In this document: piece by piece, positions 1 to 5,178 of the stretch
How positions within the stretch are numbered: position 1 is the stretch's first letter
Layout of the letters: the number at the start of each line of letters is the position of its first letter
DNA from: 62-47 sp049647485
Lineage (GTDB): Bacteria > Pseudomonadota > Alphaproteobacteria > Rhizobiales > Xanthobacteraceae
Direction: 5' to 3'
NCBI GenBank assembly: GCA_049647485.1
Contig: JBARXT010000044.1
Coordinates: 1-6,093 of the forward strand
DNA: 6,093 bases
Made by a program: the position numbers and the translations under genes
Notes under the pieces: model-generated
What the model was told of the DNA's origin: nothing
Database searches by the model: none
What the model saw: only the letters and a program-made list of their open reading frames with translations

Positions 1-1306
1 CGCGCGGACGGAACACCTGCACGACGCCCTCCTCCGACATCTGCTGCAAGGCTTCCTTCAGCTTCTTCGCCTTCATCGCGTCGGTGAGCCGCACGCGACG
101 AACGATTTCCGGCGCGAAGCTGGGGACGCCAACGAACGACACGTCCTCACCCTCGGTCAGCGTGTCGCCGATCCGCAAGGTGCCGTGGTTCGGAATGCCG
201 ACCACATCGCCGGCATAAGCTTCATCGGCGATGGCACGATCCTGCGCGAAGAAGAACTGCGGCGACGACAACGGCATCGGCTTGCCGGTGCGCACCAGCT
301 TCGCCTTCATGCCGCGCGTCAGCTTGCCGGAGCACAGCCGCGCGAACGCGATGCGGTCGCGATGGTTGGGATCCATGTTGGCCTGGATCTTGAACACGAA
401 CGCCGTCATCTTCGGTTCGTTCGCCTGCACCAGACGCTGAGTGCTTTCCTGCGCGCGCGGCGGCGGCGCGAATTTACCCAGACCTTCGAGCAGATCGCCG
501 ACGCCGAAATTGCGCAGCGCCGAGCCGAAATACACCGGCGTCAGATGGCCCTCGCGGAATGCCGCGAGATCGAACGGTTTGCAGGCTTCGGTGGCCAGCC
601 CCAGTTCTTCCTTGACTTCGTCGAGGTTGAGATTCGGATTGCGCGCGGCGAGATCGGCAATGTCGATCTGCTCAGCCGCGCCGGTCTTGGCGCCGCCGCC
701 TTCCAGCAGGCGAATGCCGCCGGTCGCGATATCATAGGTGCCGAGGAAGTCGCGGCCGCGCCCGACCGGCCAGGTCATCGGCGTGGTGTCGAGCGCCAAG
801 GTCTTTTCGATCTCGTCCAGCAGATCGAAGGTGTCGCGGCTCTCGCGGTCCATTTTGTTGATGAAGGTGATGATCGGGATGTCGCGCAGCCGGCAGACCT
901 CGAACAGTTTTCGCGTGCGGTCCTCGATGCCCTTGGCGGCGTCGATCACCATGACGGCGGAGTCGACCGCGGTGAGCGTGCGATAGGTGTCCTCGGAGAA
1001 GTCCTCGTGGCCCGGCGTGTCGAGCAGGTTGAAGACGAGATCGTCGAACTCGAACGTCATCACCGAAGTCACGACGGAGATGCCGCGATCGCGCTCGATC
1101 TTCATCCAGTCGGAGCGCGTGTTGCGGCGCTCGCCCTTGGCCTTCACCTGTCCGGCGAGGTTGATGGCGCCGCCGAACAGCAGCAGCTTTTCGGTCAGCG
1201 TCGTCTTGCCGGCGTCGGGATGCGAGATGATCGCGAAGGTGCGGCGGCGCGCCACCTCAGTGGCCAGCGCCGGGCGCGGTTCGGTTGCGGTAGCGATATC
1301 GGTCAT
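1..1306 (-). CDS. prfC: Peptide chain release factor 3 (RF3), N-terminal part, cut by the left edge
   Basis: Cytoplasmic translational GTPase that uses GTP to release RF1/RF2 from the ribosome after peptide release. 435 codons are visible; RF3 is usually about 525-540 residues, so the last fifth (part of domain III) lies outside the window. The reading frame is open from the ATG at 1306 to the edge. GTPase motifs, by residue: G1 P-loop SHPDAGKTT 28-36; switch I region with RDRGIS 72-77; G3 DTPGHEDF 96-103; G4 NKMD 150-153; G5 SAL 262-264. DWMKIERDRGISV is typical of RF3 and separates it from EF-G and TypA. The start is uncertain: an in-frame ATG at 1330 adds eight residues (MSEPRRSP), but that ATG lies inside a hairpin arm of a repeat element, so 1306 is preferred. 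Neither start has a good Shine-Dalgarno sequence. Divergent from gdx; no operon partner is visible. Identity is very sure, the exact start less so. Confidence 0.97.
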   Translation of the reverse strand, partial: MTDIATATEPRPALATEVARRRTFAIISHPDAGKTTLTEKLLLFGGAINLAGQVKAKGERRNTRSDWMKIERDRGISVVTSVMTFEFDDLVFNLLDTPGHEDFSEDTYRTLTAVDSAVMVIDAAKGIEDRTRKLFEVCRLRDIPIITFINKMDRESRDTFDLLDEIEKTLALDTTPMTWPVGRGRDFLGTYDIATGGIRLLEGGGAKTGAAEQIDIADLAARNPNLNLDEVKEELGLATEACKPFDLAAFREGHLTPVYFGSALRNFGVGDLLEGLGKFAPPPRAQESTQRLVQANEPKMTAFVFKIQANMDPNHRDRIAFARLCSGKLTRGMKAKLVRTGKPMPLSSPQFFFAQDRAIADEAYAGDVVGIPNHGTLRIGDTLTEGEDVSFVGVPSFAPEIVRRVRLTDAMKAKKLKEALQQMSEEGVVQVFRPR

Positions 1307-1310
1307 GGGC

Positions 1311-1384
1311 GAGCGTCTCGGTTCTGACATTCGTATTTCGTCGCAGCGAGCCCGTTTACGAATGTCAGAACCTAAGAGACGCTC
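1311..1384. repeat. Long palindromic hairpin 1 with a 3-nt bulge, in the prfC leader
   Basis: Left arm 1311-1335 is a 9-bp block (GAGCGTCTC) followed directly by a 16-bp block (1320-1335). The right arm is the exact complement of both: 1357-1372 and 1376-1384, interrupted by TAA (1373-1375). The stem is therefore 25 perfect base pairs with one 3-nt bulge and a 21-nt loop (1336-1356). It carries the motif GAAYGTCAGARCC twice, inverted, at 1320-1332 and 1360-1372. It sits 5 bp upstream of the prfC ATG at 1306 and would be in the 5' leader if prfC transcription starts upstream of it. No T-run follows in either direction, so it does not look like an intrinsic terminator. A REP/BIME-like repeat is the best general description; I cannot name the family. 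Confidence 0.85.
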
Positions 1385-1398
1385 GCAAACCTATGATT

Positions 1399-1476
1399 CT
1401 CGTGTGACTTCGGCTCTGACGTTCCTTTGACGTGCCTGCTGCAAGGATGAAAGGAACGTCAGAGCCGTCACACGAG
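1399..1476. repeat. Long palindromic hairpin 2 with a 3-nt bulge, mirror partner of hairpin 1
   Basis: Left arm is CTCGTGTGAC (1399-1408), then a TTC bulge (1409-1411), then 17 bp (1412-1428). The right arm, 1450-1466 and 1467-1476, is the exact complement with no bulge. The stem is 27 perfect base pairs with a 21-nt loop (1429-1449), the same loop length as hairpin 1. The GAAYGTCAGARCC motif recurs inverted at 1412-1424 and 1454-1466. Here the bulge is in the left arm, whereas in hairpin 1 it is in the right arm, so the two units are in opposite orientation, separated by 14 bp (1385-1398). This resembles the head-to-head or tail-to-tail pairing of REP sequences in BIMEs. No transposase gene is next to it. 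Confidence 0.85.
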
Positions 1477-1540
1477 GCGTGTGGCAGGGAAAACGGGCAG
1501 GATCAAGGGAATTCATCGCTGGTTCGGTGCGTCAGCGCGG

Positions 1541-1569
1541 TTGCGGAACCCTTCCTGCTGTCCCATATC
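1541..1569 (+). promoter_or_regulatory. Possible promoter for gdx
   Basis: TTGCGG (1541-1546) and CATATC (1564-1569) are separated by 17 bp. Each hexamer matches the sigma-70-type consensus at only three of six positions, so the sequence support is weak. The placement adds some weight: initiation about 7 bases after the -10 would start the RNA near 1576, right before the first riboswitch hairpin at 1577. This is inference only. Confidence 0.28.
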
Positions 1570-1576
1570 ACCCCGG

Positions 1577-1626
1577 CGGAGGGACGACCTTTCGGCTTCA
1601 TGCAGTCATCGCGGGGACGGCCCTGC
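1577..1626 (+). ncRNA. Guanidine-II (mini-ykkC) riboswitch
   Basis: Two hairpins with ACGR tetraloops, the defining feature of the mini-ykkC / guanidine-II class. P1 pairs 1577-1583 with 1588-1594 (7 bp, including two G-U pairs) around the loop ACGA (1584-1587). P2 pairs 1611-1616 with 1621-1626 (6 bp, one G-U) around the loop ACGG (1617-1620). The linker is 16 nt, within the range of the class. In known members two guanidinium ions are bound as the two loops dock, freeing the downstream ribosome binding site. Here the RNA ends 20 nt before the ATG of an SMR protein with Gdx residues, the typical target of this class. I see no terminator between P2 and the gene, so control of translation initiation is expected. 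The match of both loops, the stems, spacing and gene context makes this a strong call. Confidence 0.92.
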
Positions 1627-1646
1627 CTAACACGTTAGGGGGTCTC
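1626..1646 (+). promoter_or_regulatory. gdx ribosome binding site with possible sequestering hairpin
   Basis: A Shine-Dalgarno run AGGGGG (1637-1642) lies a few bases before the ATG at 1647. CCTAA (1626-1630) can pair with TTAGG (1635-1639) around a CACG loop, covering the first half of that run. Base 1626 is also the last base of riboswitch P2, so the two helices compete for it. CCCT (1621-1624) in the 3' strand of P2 could alternatively pair with AGGG (1637-1640), which would make P2 and an SD-blocking helix fully exclusive. These pairings were read by eye; no folding energies were computed. Confidence 0.55.
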
Positions 1647-1961
1647 ATGGCCTGGTTCATGTTGTTCGTCGCGGGGTTGATGGAGATTGGCTGGGCGATC
1701 GGCCTGAAATATACCGAAGGCTTTACCCGTCTGGTGCCGTCGGTGCTGACGCTGGCGGCGATGCTGATCAGCATCATCTTGCTCGGGCTGGCGCTGAAGA
1801 CGCTGCCGGTCGGCACCGCCTATGCGGTCTGGACCGGGATCGGAGCGGTCGGCACCGCCATCCTCGGCATCGTGCTGCTGGGCGATCCGGCCACCGCCGC
1901 GCGGCTCGGCTCGATCGGCCTGATCGTCGCCGGCATCGTCGGGCTCAAGCTGGTGACGTGA
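1647..1961 (+). CDS. gdx: SMR-family guanidinium exporter
   Basis: Inner-membrane proton-coupled exporter of guanidinium (Gdx, formerly SugE), working as an antiparallel dual-topology homodimer. The product has 104 residues with four hydrophobic segments (about 3-21, 30-48, 56-78, 85-102), the normal size and shape of small multidrug resistance proteins. E13 is the essential proton/substrate glutamate. W16, S42, Y59 and W62 fall at the positions that line the guanidinium site in Gdx proteins, and GLKYTEGFTR (19-28) is SugE/Gdx-like rather than EmrE-like. The ATG at 1647 is chosen because the protein begins with TM1 there, a good Shine-Dalgarno sequence precedes it, and the guanidine-II riboswitch occupies 1577-1626. 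The frame stays open upstream to 1479, but that extension would translate through the riboswitch and is not credible. Single gene, convergent with pit. Confidence 0.95.
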   Translation: MAWFMLFVAGLMEIGWAIGLKYTEGFTRLVPSVLTLAAMLISIILLGLALKTLPVGTAYAVWTGIGAVGTAILGIVLLGDPATAARLGSIGLIVAGIVGLKLVT

Positions 1962-1985
1962 GGCACGAGTGAATCGAGTTCACCG

Positions 1986-2096
1986 TTGTCATGCGGGGAC
2001 TTGATCCGCGCATCCATCTTTTCGAAAGATGATGGATTGCCGGGTCATAGGCGAGCGAAGCGACGCCGTTCTTCGAACGGCTATGCTCGGCAATGA
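1986..2096. repeat. Bradyrhizobiaceae-type intergenic palindromic repeat
   Basis: A cluster of dyads fills the space between convergent gdx and pit. ATGCG (1991-1995) pairs with CGCAT (2009-2013). ATCCATCTTT (2012-2021) pairs with 2025-2037 with a 3-nt insertion in the right arm. ATTGCCG..CATAG (2036-2050) pairs with CTATG..CGGCAAT (2081-2094), enclosing the perfect hairpin GCCGTTC-TTC-GAACGGC (2065-2081). It begins with GTCATGCGGGGACTTGATCC and ends with GGCAATGACG, like the abundant GTCATGCCCGGGCTTG...CAATGACG repeats of these genomes. Its minus strand translates as MDARIKSPHD in one frame and RGSSPRMT in another, peptides often seen in spurious ORFs of Bradyrhizobium and relatives. It may act as a two-way transcription end for gdx and pit. 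Family assignment is from memory. Confidence 0.75.
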
Positions 2097-2129
2097 CGCA
2101 TTGAAATTTAATTGACGTCGTCGTGGGCT

Positions 2130-3137
2130 CTACCGCTGCACCAGCACCACGGCCCAATAGGCCACCGCCGCCACCAGCGCCGACGCCGGCACGGTGATCA
2201 CCCACGCATAGACGATGGAACTGGCGACGTTCCAGCGCACCGCCGAAACGCGCCGCGCCGCGCCGACGCCGACGATGGCTCCGGTGATGGTGTGGGTGGT
2301 CGACACCGGGACACCGAGGAACGTCGCCGTGAACAGCGTCGCGGCACCGCCGGTCTCGGCGCAGAAACCCTGCATCGGCGTCAGGCGGGTGATCCGCAGC
2401 CCCATGGTGCGGACGATGCGCCAGCCGCCCATCAGGGTGCCGAGCGCCATCGCCGACTGGCACGACAGCACCACCCAGAACGGGACGCTGAACTCGCTGC
2501 CGAGATGGCCCTGCGAGTAGAGCAGCACGGCGATGATACCCATGGTCTTTTGCGCGTCGTTGCCGCCGTGGCCGAGGGAATACAGCGACGCGGAAAAGAA
2601 CTGGAATATTCGGAACGCCCGGTCCACCGCGAATGGCGTGGACCGGGCCGAGGCCCAGGTGACGATGGCGACCAGCAGCAGCGCGAGCAGGAATCCCACC
2701 ACCGGCGACAGCACGATGGCTAGCAACGTCATCGACAGCCCGCTCCACATCACCGCGACGATGCCGGCCTTGGCGACGCCCGCGCCCACCAGCCCGCCGA
2801 TCAGCGCGTGCGATGAACTGGAGGGAATGCCCAGCGCCCAGGTCACCAGATTCCAGACGATGGCGCCGACCAACGCCGCGAAGATCACGGCGGGCGTGAT
2901 GATGTCGGGCGTGATGATGCCGGTGCCGATGGTGTTGGCGACATGCAGCCCGAACACCAGGAATGCGACGAAGTTGAAGAACGCCGCCCATAGCACGGCA
3001 TATTGCGGCCGCAGCACCCGCGTCGAGACGATGGTGGCGATCGAGTTGGCCGCGTCGTGCAAGCCGTTGAGGAAGTCGAACAGCAGCGCGACCGCGATCA
3101 GGCCGACCAGAACCGGATAAGCAATCGTGGCGTCCAC
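2130..3137 (-). CDS. pit: Low-affinity inorganic phosphate permease, Pit (PiT) family
   Basis: Inner-membrane transporter taking up phosphate, usually as a metal-phosphate complex with protons. 335 residues, matching the short rhizobial Pit (about 334) rather than E. coli PitA (499). The two PiT half-signatures are both present: GLHDAANSIAT at 25-35 followed by GIPSSSSHALIGG at 103-115, and GGNDAQKTMG at 191-200 followed by GVPVSTTHTITGA at 275-287. This reflects the ancient internal duplication of the family; the conserved HD and ND pairs are intact. The rest is mostly hydrophobic segments. The start is GTG at 3137, with GGGA (about 3146-3149) a good distance upstream; the next protein upstream ends only 15 bp away, so the two genes are cotranscribed. 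Stop is TAG at 2130-2132. Confidence 0.96.
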   Translation of the reverse strand: MDATIAYPVLVGLIAVALLFDFLNGLHDAANSIATIVSTRVLRPQYAVLWAAFFNFVAFLVFGLHVANTIGTGIITPDIITPAVIFAALVGAIVWNLVTWALGIPSSSSHALIGGLVGAGVAKAGIVAVMWSGLSMTLLAIVLSPVVGFLLALLLVAIVTWASARSTPFAVDRAFRIFQFFSASLYSLGHGGNDAQKTMGIIAVLLYSQGHLGSEFSVPFWVVLSCQSAMALGTLMGGWRIVRTMGLRITRLTPMQGFCAETGGAATLFTATFLGVPVSTTHTITGAIVGVGAARRVSAVRWNVASSIVYAWVITVPASALVAAVAYWAVVLVQR

Positions 3138-3152
3138 CCGGCGGTCCCTGCC

Positions 3153-3797
3153 CTAAACCTGCTCGATGACGATGCTGTTGATCTCGTTGGCAACGTCGTC
3201 GAAACGATCCGCCACTTTCTCGAGATGGTCGTAGATCTCGGCGCCGACGATGAAATCCATGGTGTTGGCGTTGCGGTGCTTGAGGAACAGTTCCTTGAGG
3301 CCGATGTCATGCAGATCGTCGACGCGGCCTTCCAGCTTGCCGAGCTCCTCGGTGATCGCGGTGAGCATGGTGACGTTGTCGCCGATCGACTGCAGCAGCG
3401 GCACGGCGCGGCCAACCAGATTGGCGCATTCGACGAGCAGCGCACCGATCTCGCGCATCGGCGGCTCGAACTGACGCACCTCGAACAGGACCACGGCCTT
3501 CGCGGTCTGCTGCATCTGGTCGACGGCGTCATCCATCGCCGTGATCAGGTTCTTGATGTCGACGCGGTCGAACGGGGTGATGAAGGTGCGGCGGACCGCG
3601 GTGAGAACTTCGCGGGTGATGCCGTCGGCATCGCTTTCGAACTGGTTGACCCGCTGGCAATAGACCGGCGTTTCCTCGCCGCCGCGCAACATGCCCTCCA
3701 GTGCCTGCGCGCCCTGCACCGCGACCTGTGCATGACGTGCGAACAGGGCAAAGAACTTCTCTTCCCTGGGCAACAGAGCTCTGAACCAGCGCAACAT
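3153..3797 (-). CDS. DUF47 / PhoU-like Pit accessory protein
   Basis: 214-residue soluble, highly charged, mostly helical protein of the DUF47 (PhoU_div) family, equivalent to OrfA of the Sinorhizobium orfA-pit operon and to YkaA-type proteins. Proteins of this family sit next to Pit permeases and are thought to modulate phosphate uptake. Seen here: N-terminal FRALLPREEKFFALFARHA (5-23); a conserved acidic stretch ESDADGITREVL (54-65) continuing to FDRVDIKNLITAMDDAVDQM (76-95); and a second acidic helix EIYDHLEKVADRFDDVANEI (187-206). The repeated E/DxxxD pattern resembles the metal-binding helices of PhoU. No membrane segment or signal peptide. The ATG at 3797 follows GGGGAT with 4 nt between. 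First gene of the operon; pit follows after 15 bp. I do not assign a standard symbol. Confidence 0.93.
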   Translation of the reverse strand: MLRWFRALLPREEKFFALFARHAQVAVQGAQALEGMLRGGEETPVYCQRVNQFESDADGITREVLTAVRRTFITPFDRVDIKNLITAMDDAVDQMQQTAKAVVLFEVRQFEPPMREIGALLVECANLVGRAVPLLQSIGDNVTMLTAITEELGKLEGRVDDLHDIGLKELFLKHRNANTMDFIVGAEIYDHLEKVADRFDDVANEINSIVIEQV

Positions 3798-3968
3798 GTT
3801 AATCCCCGGCCATCGGTTGGCGGCACTCGGTCGACGCGAGCCGAGACCGTCTTACGACCGGCGTGCCCCGCCTCAAGATCGCGCCGCCGACCGGGTAAAA
3901 CGTCGAGGTCGGACCAGACCTGACCGCCTCGAACCCCAGATGCGATAGCCCATCGGCATGCCGACAGC

Positions 3969-3986
3969 ACGTCATTGCGATGTCAT
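3969..3986 (+). promoter_or_regulatory. Candidate PHO box (PhoB binding site)
   Basis: Two direct half-sites, ACGTCAT (3969-3975) and ATGTCAT (3980-3986), separated by 4 bp and so repeating every 11 bp, as in the PhoB consensus CTGTCAT-N4-CTGTCAT. Eleven of 14 half-site positions match, and AAAA follows. It lies about 170 bp upstream of the DUF47 start, on the strand opposite to the gene. In Sinorhizobium meliloti the equivalent orfA-pit operon is repressed by PhoB under phosphate limitation, so a PHO box here makes biological sense. The sequence match is moderate. Confidence 0.45.
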
Positions 3987-4047
3987 AAAACACTTCTGCG
4001 GACGGCGCGCAATCGCTGCGGATGCAGTCGCGCCCACCGAACACAAC

Positions 4048-4065
4048 ATATGCACGATATGCACG
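4048..4065. repeat. 9-bp tandem direct repeat (2 copies)
   Basis: ATATGCACG occurs twice with no gap (4048-4056 and 4057-4065). It lies between the possible DUF47-pit promoter and the candidate PHO box. Two copies could be an operator, a slippage product or chance; nothing more can be said. Confidence 0.4.
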
Positions 4066-4109
4066 GAGCACCGCGCCCCGAGCGCGAGCGGTGAACCCGG
4101 CCGGGTGAA

Positions 4110-4137
4110 ATTATCGCAAAAAATCAGAGACGTTTAA
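4110..4137 (-). promoter_or_regulatory. Possible promoter for the DUF47-pit operon
   Basis: Read on the minus strand, TTAAAC (4137-4132) and GATAAT (4115-4110) are separated by 16 bp that include a run of six Ts. GATAAT matches five of six -10 positions; the -35 match is only three of six. This is the most AT-rich patch of the intergenic region. Transcription would start near 4103, giving a leader of about 300 nt and placing the candidate PHO box inside the transcribed region. Alternatively, the T-run belongs to the end of the liv transcript. Confidence 0.25.
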
Positions 4138-4155
4138 CCGGACGAACACAGCAGC

Positions 4156-4187
4156 GCTCCCCGGCGGCAAAACCGACGCCCGGGGGC
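4156..4187 (-). terminator. GC-rich hairpin downstream of livM, possible transcription end
   Basis: On the minus strand CCCCGG pairs with CCGGGG (4180-4185 with 4159-4164). The stem extends outward by GC/GC past a bulge and inward by CGG/CCG. It starts 19 bases after the livM stop. The T-run of the region is about 35 bases further downstream, not adjacent, so this is not a canonical intrinsic terminator. Confidence 0.3.
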
Positions 4188-4205
4188 TTGATCTGCCGTG
4201 CGGGA

Positions 4206-5177
4206 TTACAGCGAGCGTTTGAAGAAGCCCGCGATCTCACCGACGATACCGCGCCGGAAGGTGAGCACGCAGACCACGAAGATCACGCCCTGAATCACCG
4301 TCACCCACTGGCCGAAGCCGGCGAGATACTGCTGCATGGCGACGATGACGAAGGCGCCGACCACAGGACCGAACACGGTGCCGAGACCGCCGATCAGGGC
4401 CATCAGCACGATCTCACCCGACATCGTCCAGTGGACGTCGGTGAGCGAGGCGTTCTGCGCCACGAACACCTTCAGCGAGCCGGCGAAGCCCGACAGCGTG
4501 CCCGACAGGATGAAGGCCATCAGCTTGTACTGGTCGGCCTTGTAGCCGAGCGAAATGGCACGCGGCTCGTTCTCGCGGATCGCCTTCAGCACTTCGCCGA
4601 ACGGCGAATTGATGGTGCGGAAGATCAGCAGGAACGCCAGCAGGAAGGCGACCAGGATCACGTAATACAGCGTGGTCGGCTTCGACAGGTCGAACAGCCC
4701 GAACAGCATCCCCTGCGGAATGCCCTGAATGCCGTCTTCACCGTGGGTGAACGGCGTCTGCAGGTAGACGAAGAACACGAGCTGCGACAGCGCCAGCGTG
4801 ATCATCGCGAAGTAGATGCCCTGACGGCGGATCGAAATCCAGCCGGTGACGATCGACAGCGCACAGGCACCGGCGGTGCCGATAATGATGCCGATTTCCG
4901 GCGATACACCCCAGACCTTCAGCGCGTGCGCGGTGAAATAACCGGCGGTACCGAGGAACATGGCGTGGCCGAACGACAGCAGGCCGCCATATCCGATCAG
5001 CAGGTTGAAGGCGCACGCGAACAGCGCGAAGCACAGCGCCTGCATGACGAAGAACGGATAGATATCGGTGAACGGCACAATTGCCAGCGCCACCGCCATC
5101 AGGATGAAGGCGACAGCCTCGTCGCGGAACGAGCGCCCGGAAGATGTCGTTGAGGAATTGTCGGTGATCACTGACAT
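4206..5177 (-). CDS. livM: Branched-chain amino acid ABC transporter permease, LivM type
   Basis: Second inner-membrane permease subunit of a HAAT-family (Liv) ABC importer; pairs with LivH and needs LivG/LivF ATPases and a periplasmic binding protein. 323 residues, normal for LivM without the long E. coli N-terminal extension. A polar Ser/Thr-rich tail (1-17) precedes the membrane segments. LivM landmarks: GYGGLLSFGHAMF (62-74); GEDGIQGIP (146-154); the cytoplasmic EAA-like coupling loop AIRENEPRAISLGY (199-212); GGLGTVFGPVVGA (263-275). The ATG at 5177 follows the livH stop with one base between (TAA-C-ATG), so translation is probably coupled. Stop TAA at 4206-4208. No livG/livF follows; the next gene downstream is 408 bp away and unrelated. 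The substrate could be branched-chain amino acids or another HAAT substrate such as urea or an aromatic acid; the permease alone does not tell. Confidence 0.95.
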   Translation of the reverse strand: MSVITDNSSTTSSGRSFRDEAVAFILMAVALAIVPFTDIYPFFVMQALCFALFACAFNLLIGYGGLLSFGHAMFLGTAGYFTAHALKVWGVSPEIGIIIGTAGACALSIVTGWISIRRQGIYFAMITLALSQLVFFVYLQTPFTHGEDGIQGIPQGMLFGLFDLSKPTTLYYVILVAFLLAFLLIFRTINSPFGEVLKAIRENEPRAISLGYKADQYKLMAFILSGTLSGFAGSLKVFVAQNASLTDVHWTMSGEIVLMALIGGLGTVFGPVVGAFVIVAMQQYLAGFGQWVTVIQGVIFVVCVLTFRRGIVGEIAGFFKRSL

Positions 5178-5178
5178 G

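Larger units (their letters stand above)
3798..4205. other. 408-bp intergenic region between livM and the DUF47-pit operon
   Basis: No convincing gene. It should contain the end of the liv transcript and the promoter of DUF47-pit. Items seen: a candidate PHO box (3969-3986), a 9-bp tandem repeat (4048-4065), a possible promoter (4110-4137) and a GC-rich hairpin after livM (4156-4187). There is also a small dyad, AGGTC (3906-3910) with GACCT (3917-3921), extended by GTC/GAC after a 1-nt offset. Minus-strand codons 4071-3799 stay open for 90 residues and end one base before the DUF47 ATG, but their third positions are much less GC-rich than in neighbouring genes and no family is recognised. Confidence 0.7.

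Noticed and set aside
185..1327. Plus-strand open frame of 380 codons antisense to prfC
   Set aside because: The opposite strand encodes RF3 with all GTPase motifs. The antisense product is Arg/Ala/Glu/His-rich low-complexity sequence, typical of shadow frames in GC-rich genes.
1311..1476. Reading the double hairpins as intrinsic terminators
   Set aside because: They lie between two divergent gene starts, and neither hairpin is followed by a T-run on either strand.
1577..1626. Guanidine-I (ykkC) or guanidine-III riboswitch
   Set aside because: The conserved internal elements of ykkC and the pseudoknot pattern of guanidine-III are not seen. Two short hairpins with ACGR loops fit guanidine-II specifically.
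1820..2017. Short minus-strand ORF beginning MDARIKSPHD
   Set aside because: This is the chance translation of the intergenic palindromic repeat, continuing antisense into gdx.
1945..2991. Minus-strand frame of 348 codons in another frame over pit
   Set aside because: It is Arg/His/Gly/Ala-rich, runs through the intergenic repeat into the end of gdx and overlaps the well-supported Pit protein.
3902..3924. Small dyad AGGTC/GACCT upstream of the DUF47 gene as an operator or riboswitch
   Set aside because: Only 5 bp are continuous, plus 3 more after an offset. That is too short to separate from chance in GC-rich DNA.
3799..4071. 90-codon minus-strand frame ending one base before the DUF47 start
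   Set aside because: The position hints at a leader or coupled gene, but the third codon positions are much less GC-rich than in real neighbours. No family is recognised, there is no good ribosome binding site, and it overlaps the PHO-box candidate.
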